A DNA stretch of 5,997 bases from Spirochaeta sp. (GTDB taxonomy: Bacteria > Spirochaetota > Spirochaetia > DSM-2461). The notes beneath the pieces are model-generated. The model had not been told where the DNA came from. It did not search any database and saw only the letters and a list, made by a program, of their open reading frames with translations. The stretch is from NCBI GenBank assembly GCA_030592625.1, contig JAUVIY010000171.1:1-5997 (forward strand), in the 5' to 3' direction. The position numbers and the translations under genes are program-made. Positions 1 through 4,720 of this stretch are shown here, piece after piece (the stretch's first letter is position 1; the number at the start of each line of letters is the position of its first letter).

Positions 1-564
1 AAAATGGCGACCCGGGCCGAAATGGAACGGGACCGCGATACCCTCGCCGCCAAGGTGGACCGATGGGGAGAACGGGCCGTACTGGCCGTCGAACGCAAAC
101 GTGACGACCTGGCCAAGGAAGCGCTGCTTGAAAAGAAGCAATGTGTGAATCAGCTTGAGTTTGCCGAGAAAGACCTGGATCATTACAAACATCTCATCAC
201 TGAGTGCAAGGGCAATATCGCCCAGCTCGAGCAGAAACTGGAAGAGGTGACCCTTAAACACAAAATGCTCGTTCAACGCAGTATTCATGCCGTCGAGAAA
301 AAACGCGCCCGGAGCATGGTGTCCAATGCCACCGGCGCCCAGGCGGTGATGCGCTTCGGGGAACTGGAAAATCGCATTGAACGGATGGAAGCCGATGCGG
401 ATCTGGCCGGTAAAATCGTGGAAAACGATCTCGAACGGGAATTCAGCAGGCTGGAAACCGATAACGTCATCGAGGAAGAACTGGTTGAACTCAAGAAGAG
501 CATGACCAAAACGGCGAGCAAGGGAGCAGCCGGTAAGAATACGGCCGAGAAGACCGATGCTTAA
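1..564 (+). CDS. pspA: PspA/IM30 family phage shock protein A (5' partial)
   Basis: PspA is a peripheral inner-membrane coiled-coil protein of the PspA/IM30/ESCRT-III-like family. It assembles on stressed membranes to limit proton leakage and, in enterobacteria, also inhibits the activator PspF. The visible 187 residues are almost entirely charged, heptad-like helix. Counting from the Met at nt 4, the family's typical segments appear in order: WGERAVLAVERKRDDLAKEAL (about 21-41), a long coiled coil (45-105), a small Ala/Gly break (SNATGAQA, 107-114), then the RFGELENRIERMEADAD helix (117-133). The reading frame is open to base 1, and the first Met aligns inside the family's second helix, so it is very probably internal. 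About 40 N-terminal residues, including the membrane-binding amphipathic helix, should lie upstream. The last ~20 residues form a Lys/Thr/Ala-rich low-complexity tail. The stop overlaps the next gene by 8 nt, and pspB-like and pspC genes follow, which supports the assignment. Confidence 0.92.
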   Translation, partial: KMATRAEMERDRDTLAAKVDRWGERAVLAVERKRDDLAKEALLEKKQCVNQLEFAEKDLDHYKHLITECKGNIAQLEQKLEEVTLKHKMLVQRSIHAVEKKRARSMVSNATGAQAVMRFGELENRIERMEADADLAGKIVENDLEREFSRLETDNVIEEELVELKKSMTKTASKGAAGKNTAEKTDA

Positions 565-757
565 GCTTCTGGGAGTTCTTGTATTCATTTTCGTACCATT
601 GCTTATCACGGCACTAGTCGTGGGACGTAAACTGGAAGAGAATGAAGAGAGAGTAGATAGAGACCGGGCGATCAAGGGAGGAATGAATGCCCTGAAGCGC
701 CGGGTATTGAACCTGGAGAAGCTTCGTTCGGCTCGCAGGGAGAGGAGAGGATGGTAA
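557..757 (+). CDS. Small PspB-like membrane protein in psp operon
   Basis: This 66-aa protein has one N-terminal membrane segment (about residues 4-22, LLGVLVFIFVPLLITALVV). A strongly basic and acidic helical tail follows, with a heptad-like stretch (ALKRRVLNLEKL, 45-56) and a C-terminal Trp. Its size, layout and position between pspA and pspC match PspB, the ~75-aa inner-membrane partner that works with PspC to sense stress and bind PspA. Sequence similarity to enterobacterial PspB is weak by eye, so the function rests mainly on synteny and topology. The ATG lies inside the end of pspA (8-nt overlap) and is preceded by only a weak GAGAAG, which suggests translation coupled to pspA. It could instead be an unrelated small membrane protein of the operon. 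That it is a real gene is likely, because it fills exactly the gap between two well-supported genes. Confidence 0.6.
   Translation: MLKLLGVLVFIFVPLLITALVVGRKLEENEERVDRDRAIKGGMNALKRRVLNLEKLRSARRERRGW
743..750 (+). promoter_or_regulatory. Ribosome binding site deciding the pspC start
   Basis: The purine-rich run AGGAGAGG lies just before two in-frame ATGs, at 751 and 757. The AGGAG core (743-747) is 3 nt from the first and 9 nt from the second; the GAGG at 747-750 is 6 nt from the second. Normal Shine-Dalgarno spacing therefore favours 757. That ATG also shares a base with the previous stop codon (TAATG, 755-759), a common translational coupling arrangement. Confidence 0.65.
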
Positions 758-1116
758 TGGCTGGGTATTACTCGGGAAGAAGAAAATTGCACAGGTCCCG
801 GAATGGAGAGATTCTGGGGGTTTGCAAAGGCATCGCCGAATGGCGTGACCTTCCCGTAGACGCCGTCCGGTTGGTATTCATACTGCTGGTACTGTTCGGG
901 GGCATGTCAATCTGGATCTACTTCATTCTGGCTTTAATCCTTCCCGTTGAACCCGAGTACAGGGAAGAAAGCCGCCGGCAGAGAAGGCCCCGTTCTTCGT
1001 CACACGAAGATGTCGATGCCGACTTCGAAAATCTGAAAGAGCGGGTGAAGAAGATGGAGGATGAAGAGTTCGATAAGGAAAAGGACTGGGAAAACAGATT
1101 CACCAAGGGGTCCTGA
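757..1116 (+). CDS. pspC: PspC domain protein (phage shock protein C)
   Basis: PspC is an inner-membrane stress sensor of the phage-shock response. With PspB it binds PspA under membrane stress and so releases the response. From the start at 757 the protein has 119 aa, close to E. coli PspC. The PspC domain covers about residues 8-67: RRKLHRSRNGEILGVCKGIAEW, then DLPVDAVRLVF, then hydrophobic segments (about 37-50 and 52-64) ending in LILPVEP. The remaining cytoplasm-like tail is charged, with a short helical stretch (FENLKERVKKMEDEEF, 90-105) and a terminal WENRF. This resembles the coiled-coil and LRSRF ending of enterobacterial PspC and suggests a full-length operon-type PspC rather than a stand-alone PspC domain. 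The start at 757 was preferred over 751 because of ribosome-site spacing, the TAATG overlap with the previous stop, and the MAG beginning shared with E. coli PspC. It is the last gene before a terminator. Confidence 0.88.
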   Translation: MAGYYSGRRKLHRSRNGEILGVCKGIAEWRDLPVDAVRLVFILLVLFGGMSIWIYFILALILPVEPEYREESRRQRRPRSSSHEDVDADFENLKERVKKMEDEEFDKEKDWENRFTKGS

Positions 1117-1130
1117 GTTCAACGGCTCAC

Positions 1131-1161
1131 AGGAATCGGCTCAATCAAACCGGTTCTTTTT
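1131..1161 (+). terminator. Rho-independent terminator of the psp operon
   Basis: A stem formed by AGGAATCGG (1131-1139) and CCGGTTCTT (1150-1158) has 7 core pairs (GAATCGG with CCGGTTC, one G-U wobble). Two further outer pairs are possible, and the loop is 10 nt. TTTTT follows the core stem directly (1157-1161). It lies 14 nt after the pspC stop and is oriented for the + strand. On the other strand the same hairpin is not followed by a T run, so it probably does not terminate the converging export operon. Confidence 0.8.
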
Positions 1162-1181
1162 GTATATGGACGTGACTGTTC

Positions 1182-2258
1182 CTACTTTCGGTTTTTCCCG
1201 AATGAGTTCACCATTATAGTCCACCTCTCCCAGAGCCGTACTGTAACCCATCGGGATTCTTCTTCCCCCGATTCCTTACGGCCTCTGATATCAATTCGGG
1301 CCGTCAGATTTCCACAGCTGAGATCTCTGAGCTCCAGGAGTATCTGTTCCGATGCGGAGAGGTTGACGGTTCCATGAAAGACACCTCCTGAGGCTACGGT
1401 CATGATTGATGCAAGCCGGCCCCTGACTGGAGCGAATCGCCATTGAGGACGGGCATCAATCGAAAGGAGTACCGGCTGCCCGGGACGACATCCGGAGATG
1501 CGGTGCTGAGGAATCTCGATATGAGCCCGCATTCCACTTTCAGGTATCAAATAACCCAACAGACGACCGGATTCCACTCGCCTGCCGGGACCAAAAGACG
1601 GAGCAAGCCCGACTGCAGCACCGGATAACACCGTTTCGGCACTATAGAAATGTCCTGAAACAGGAGCCATGATGCGACATTCATCCAGTCTTGATTCCCA
1701 GAGCATCTTTTCAACACGGAGGGATTCTACCTTCAGTTTGTCGAGAAAAAGTACCTGTTCAAGATCTGATTCCTCACGGTCCGCCCCGGCAATAAAGGTA
1801 TGATAGAGATATTCGGTATGCAGCAATTCGTTCCGGGTAAGGGATGAATTTTCCAGAAGCCTCCGGTCCGCATCCATGAGCCTGAGGAGCTCTCCCTCTT
1901 CAATCTCACGATGATCTGAGAAGAGAATCAGACTCTGTTCCAGGAAAGATATTTCGTTTTCGAGAATTTTCTGTTCCTGGCCGATTCTTTTGAGATTCCA
2001 GCGGGGCCATTGGTCATCCAGGACAATCAGCAGCTCACCCCTGGACACTTTCATCCCGTCTTCCAGATTACCGTAGCTGATCGATCCGTCACTTCGTGCA
2101 TACAGAGGAACCCAGCCATCCGGCTCGAGATACCCGGTACATTCGACGAATCCGGGGTTCATCAAGGCAAGGGTGACCGCCGAACCTGTCAGCAGGACAA
2201 TCACGGCGATGACACTCCGCAACCACTTCCGGTTTTTTCGATGCGAGCGCTTAAGCAT
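1182..2258 (-). CDS. HlyD-like membrane fusion protein (periplasmic adaptor)
   Basis: This is the probable adaptor partner of the ABC exporter encoded just upstream; such proteins link an inner-membrane transporter to the periplasm or an outer-membrane channel. The 358-aa product starts with a basic stretch (RSHRKNRKWLR), then one membrane segment (about 12-33). A first biotinyl/lipoyl-like half motif follows (about 42-82, GYLEPDGWVPLYARSDGSIS to GELLIVLDD). Next come a long helical hairpin region (about 86-190) and the second half motif (about 194-238, IMAPVSGHFYSAETVLSGA to GRLLGYLIPE). A beta-barrel-like part ends the protein (240-345; note PGQPVLLSIDA). This order is the HlyD/RND-adaptor layout. 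The frame is open up to 2480, but that extension reads through the ATPase gene in another frame. The ATG at 2258 overlaps the ABC stop by 8 nt and has GGAGAG 4 nt upstream, so it is the better start. Substrate is unknown. Confidence 0.85.
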   Translation of the reverse strand: MLKRSHRKNRKWLRSVIAVIVLLTGSAVTLALMNPGFVECTGYLEPDGWVPLYARSDGSISYGNLEDGMKVSRGELLIVLDDQWPRWNLKRIGQEQKILENEISFLEQSLILFSDHREIEEGELLRLMDADRRLLENSSLTRNELLHTEYLYHTFIAGADREESDLEQVLFLDKLKVESLRVEKMLWESRLDECRIMAPVSGHFYSAETVLSGAAVGLAPSFGPGRRVESGRLLGYLIPESGMRAHIEIPQHRISGCRPGQPVLLSIDARPQWRFAPVRGRLASIMTVASGGVFHGTVNLSASEQILLELRDLSCGNLTARIDIRGRKESGEEESRWVTVRLWERWTIMVNSFGKNRK

Positions 2259-3927
2259 CAGTCTCTCCAATTTCGTCTTCCCGAATACGCCCGCCGACAA
2301 GCGAAAGTCTCCGATGAACCGGCAGAGGCAATGCAGCGCCGTGAGATATGAGAAGAACAGTTCTCCCTTCACAAGCTTTCGCAAGTGAATGCCGTACCCG
2401 TTCATTACAGGCAGCATCCAACGCGTTGACAGGTTCATCAAGAAGTATGAGTGAGGGCGGCCGGACCATAAGTCTGGCAATGGCCAGCCGCTGCCGCTGC
2501 CCTCCCGATAAACCGGAATCCTCCCCGATCAACCGGGCATTCAGTCCCCCGGGAATCCTGGAAACAATGTCATCCGCCGCTGCCGCTTCCAGCGCTGCCC
2601 AGAGACAGCGGTCAGAAGGCGCCGCGCCGTACAGGCAAAGATTATCCCGTACTGTACCATCGAAGAAGGACGGATACTGCAATACAGCCCCGATGAGCTC
2701 TCTGCGTCTTGAAGCAGCACACTCGGTCAGTGACATTCCGGAGAATGTCATCCTGCCGTTCAAAGGGGAGTAAAATCCGAGAAGGATTGAGAATAAAGTA
2801 CTTTTTCCGGCTCCGCTTCCACCGGTAATAAGAACTTTTTCTCCCTTCATCACATTCAGGTTCAGGCCCTGAAGTATCCTCCCGGAACCGGGATAGGCGA
2901 ATGTCAGTCCCGTGATGTTCAGGCCCCCCTGCCCGGAAGACAGTGGATTCAGTGATGCCGAAGGCGGACCCTCGTCAGTTTCCTGCAGGAAAAGTGTCCG
3001 GTGCCTGTCTACAGCATTCCCCGTCCGGGCCAGGGATCTGATACCTCCCAGGAATTCGCCCATGGCGGCCATACTCCGGGACGACAGGATGGAGAAGGCG
3101 ATATAGGATCCGAAAGTCAAACGACCCTCGATGACAAGAAATACGGCCAGAACAAGGATGAGGGCTCCGCCGATACGGGTTGTACATGCAGCAGCGGCCT
3201 CCCAACGAGCACCAAGAATACGTCGTTGTTCTTCCAGCAAACCCAGTTTATTCATTACCGATCTGAGATATCGTGCGTATCCGTCCCCTCCCCTGCCGGA
3301 TTTCAGGGTTGAAATGCCTCGAGCTCCCCTGAACAGATCCGTTGTCAGTCGTCTGCGGACACCCCAGATTTTTCTCTCATACTGAAGGTCGCGCTTAAGA
3401 AAGCCGAAACCGGCAATCATAGCCGGAACTGTGGCCGTTATTCGGCAGAGAGCGAGAACGGGCTGCAGTACAAACATCGGGGGCAGCAATACCAGCAGTA
3501 TCAGGGCAGGTCCGACAATCTCACGGAGAAAGACCGATCTCATATCTCCAAGCAATCCCGCATCATCGTAATGGCGTATAACCGCCCCCGGACCCTGGGC
3601 ATCAAACCAGCTGATCCTCAGCCGCCAGAGACGGTCAACCAGTCGGATTCTCCGCCTGTGCCTGTTCTCCCGGCTTCTGCAGGCCAGCTGCCGATCAGCC
3701 TGTAAACGGGAGAACACGCCGGCTAATTCCACAAGGACAAGCAGAATCAGTATCGGACCAATCAGCTCCCGACTTCGATCGGGAATCACCCTGTCGAAGA
3801 ACACCCTGTGGAGAAATGCCGGAATCAACGATGAAAGAGCCGCAGTAAACAGAAGAACAATGGTGAAGATATCGGACTCTCCGTACTCCTTTGAAAGATA
3901 GGGCGTGAGCCCCCGGAACAATTTCAT
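2251..3927 (-). CDS. ABC exporter half-transporter (fused TMD-NBD)
   Basis: This is an ATP-driven exporter subunit expected to work as a dimer in the inner membrane. The 558-aa protein has an exporter-type transmembrane domain (hydrophobic segments near 21-40, 55-74, 134-150, 152-176, 252-268 and 270-288), with the usual long charged cytoplasmic loops. A complete ATPase domain follows from about 336. It shows Walker A GGSGAGKST (369-377), the Q-loop glutamine (Q417, AVLQYPSFFDGTVRDNL), signature LSGGQRQR (473-480), Walker B LILLDEP (493-499) with catalytic E498, D-loop NALD (501-504) and H-loop H529. All residues for ATP hydrolysis are therefore present. There is no N-terminal C39 peptidase domain, so it is not a leader-cleaving bacteriocin exporter. 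The overlapping HlyD-like gene downstream suggests type I-like export; MsbA-like lipid or drug export is less likely because of that partner. The ATG at 3927 has no clear Shine-Dalgarno sequence. A stop lies 11 codons upstream in frame, so little extension is possible. Confidence 0.93.
   Translation of the reverse strand: MKLFRGLTPYLSKEYGESDIFTIVLLFTAALSSLIPAFLHRVFFDRVIPDRSRELIGPILILLVLVELAGVFSRLQADRQLACRSRENRHRRRIRLVDRLWRLRISWFDAQGPGAVIRHYDDAGLLGDMRSVFLREIVGPALILLVLLPPMFVLQPVLALCRITATVPAMIAGFGFLKRDLQYERKIWGVRRRLTTDLFRGARGISTLKSGRGGDGYARYLRSVMNKLGLLEEQRRILGARWEAAAACTTRIGGALILVLAVFLVIEGRLTFGSYIAFSILSSRSMAAMGEFLGGIRSLARTGNAVDRHRTLFLQETDEGPPSASLNPLSSGQGGLNITGLTFAYPGSGRILQGLNLNVMKGEKVLITGGSGAGKSTLFSILLGFYSPLNGRMTFSGMSLTECAASRRRELIGAVLQYPSFFDGTVRDNLCLYGAAPSDRCLWAALEAAAADDIVSRIPGGLNARLIGEDSGLSGGQRQRLAIARLMVRPPSLILLDEPVNALDAACNERVRHSLAKACEGRTVLLISHGAALPLPVHRRLSLVGGRIREDEIGETDA
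2263..2268 (-). promoter_or_regulatory. Ribosome binding site for the membrane fusion protein
   Basis: On the minus strand GGAGAG precedes the ATG at 2258 by 4 nt (6 nt counted from GGAG). It lies inside the last codons of the ABC exporter gene. It fixes the adaptor start at 2258 rather than at the upstream in-frame ATG at 2480, and it points to coupled translation of the two subunits. Confidence 0.7.
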
Positions 3928-4020
3928 GCATAAAATGACTGGCTGTATCGACTGCCGGCTTCAGCGGAAGAAAAAAAACAACAGGAAAAAAGCCCGGGAA
4001 ACCGATAGGATGAATGTGTC
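3928..4020. other. Divergent intergenic region with A-rich tracts
   Basis: These 93 bases separate the leftward exporter operon from the rightward secreted-protein gene, so promoters for both should lie here or just inside the genes. I see two A-runs on the + strand (3971-3978 and 3986-3991) and a short CTTC-AGCG-GAAG inverted repeat (3959-3970). I found no -35/-10 pair with good spacing in either direction. No small ORF with a credible start that could be an export cargo peptide was found in it. Confidence 0.5.
4007..4010 (+). promoter_or_regulatory. Weak ribosome binding site of the secreted-protein gene
   Basis: AGGA ends 10 nt before the ATG at 4021, which is a slightly long spacing. A TAG at 4006-4008 in the same frame excludes any earlier start, so 4021 is the first possible ATG. 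Two other ATGs nearby (4010 and 4014) are in different frames; the one at 4010 stops after four codons. Confidence 0.45.
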
Positions 4021-4659
4021 ATGATTATTCGTCGGTTTTTACCACTGTATTTTCTCCTGATTCTCGGTACGTTACCGCTGGCCGCCCTTCCCGTATCCGT
4101 CGGACAGGTGGAAATCGGTCTGGAAAGCTTCGATGGGTATCAGGAAGGGCAAGCGTTCCTCAGCATCGATGAATCCGGAACATCATTGGAAATTCTCATA
4201 TCATACAAAGGTTTCGGACTGGACACAGTCACATGGACTTTCTCCGCCGCAGACCTCTTCGCTTTTCGTGAAGCCTCGGCCAATGCCGCCTGGTGGCGTT
4301 CCCGTCTGCTGGAGATGAGCGTCGGTCAGACCGTCATCCGGGATGCAGCCGTCACCGCTCCAACCCTCGTCTATGCCCATCGCAGCAGTTCCTATCCTTT
4401 CGACTCGGCTGAGCACGTATTGCGATTCGTCCGGCAGGGCCGTGATTATGCACTGCTGCTCACCGAAAGTTCCCAGGGAGCCGATACACGACGTTCCGGA
4501 GACAAGACGCTTCCTGTTTTCACCGTTCATTTTGCGGGCCGTGAACTACCCGATCTGAGAGATATGATTTCCGAAGAGAACACGAACACGGTCCTGGCGG
4601 TATATGCCGCCGAAAAAGCCGCAATAGAAGCCATACTGAACAGCGGTCCCGCCAGCTGA
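4021..4659 (+). CDS. Sec-exported protein of unknown function
   Basis: I do not recognise the family. The 212-aa product begins with a clear Sec signal peptide: MIIRR, a hydrophobic core FLPLYFLLILGTLPLAA, and likely signal peptidase I cleavage after about residue 22. No cysteine is seen, which rules out a lipoprotein and disulfide bonds. The mature part starts with alternating polar and hydrophobic stretches suggesting beta strands (VGQVEIGLESFDGY, AFLSIDESGTSLEILISYKG). A Trp-rich patch follows (TWTF at 71-74, AAWW at 89-92), then a mixed region, and the end is an alanine-rich helix (about 184-207). The protein is probably periplasmic or surface-exposed. It is transcribed away from the ABC/HlyD operon and converges with the AGPS-like gene. 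Its signal peptide implies Sec export, so it is not an obvious cargo of the neighbouring exporter. That it is a real gene is supported by the signal peptide and by an open frame that fills the gap neatly. Confidence 0.78.
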   Translation: MIIRRFLPLYFLLILGTLPLAALPVSVGQVEIGLESFDGYQEGQAFLSIDESGTSLEILISYKGFGLDTVTWTFSAADLFAFREASANAAWWRSRLLEMSVGQTVIRDAAVTAPTLVYAHRSSSYPFDSAEHVLRFVRQGRDYALLLTESSQGADTRRSGDKTLPVFTVHFAGRELPDLRDMISEENTNTVLAVYAAEKAAIEAILNSGPAS

Positions 4660-4670
4660 GGAAACCGCTG
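4641..4670 (+). repeat. Inverted repeat across the end of the secreted-protein gene
   Basis: CAGCGGT (4641-4647) and ACCGCTG (4664-4670) are perfect 7-bp inverted copies with a 16-nt loop that contains the TGA stop. No T run follows, so this is not a classical intrinsic terminator. A third copy of the motif, CAGCGG, occurs at 4708-4713 and could pair with the same right arm. Confidence 0.45.
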
Positions 4671-4706
4671 GAAGTAAATCGACTAAAGGGGCGGCGGTAT
4701 ATATAC

Positions 4707-4720
4707 ACAGCGGAAGCTGT
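4707..4720 (-). repeat. Small hairpin directly after the AGPS-like gene
   Basis: ACAGC and GCTGT form a 5-bp stem with a 4-nt loop that abuts the TGA stop of the minus-strand gene. Next to it is the 10-bp palindrome GTATATATAC (4697-4706). It may mark the 3' end of that transcript, but the stem is short and no T run follows, so terminator function is uncertain. Confidence 0.35.

Noticed and set aside
2010..2351. 113-aa open frame on the + strand
   Set aside because: It lies antisense to the adaptor and the end of the exporter gene, with no coding signals of its own.
2259..2480. Longer, 432-aa version of the HlyD-like protein starting at 2480 on the minus strand
   Set aside because: The extra 74 residues come from a shifted frame inside the ATPase gene and resemble no adaptor N-terminus. 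The start at 2258 has a ribosome site and leads straight into a basic stretch and membrane segment.
2348..2773. 141-aa open frame on the + strand
   Set aside because: It is antisense to the conserved ATPase domain, Ser/Arg/Pro-rich, and has no ribosome site or recognisable motif. It is a shadow of the real gene.
3931..3936. TAAAAT as a -10 box for the secreted-protein gene
   Set aside because: No -35 hexamer lies at 16-18 nt upstream and the extended -10 TG is one base out of place, so the match alone is not enough.
3959..3978. Short CTTC/GAAG hairpin next to an A-run as a terminator
   Set aside because: On the + strand it is followed by A rather than T, and on the minus strand the T run comes before the hairpin. 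Neither order makes an intrinsic terminator.
4021..4090. Lipoprotein signal on the secreted protein
   Set aside because: There is no cysteine at the end of the hydrophobic core or elsewhere in the protein, so only signal peptidase I cleavage is possible.
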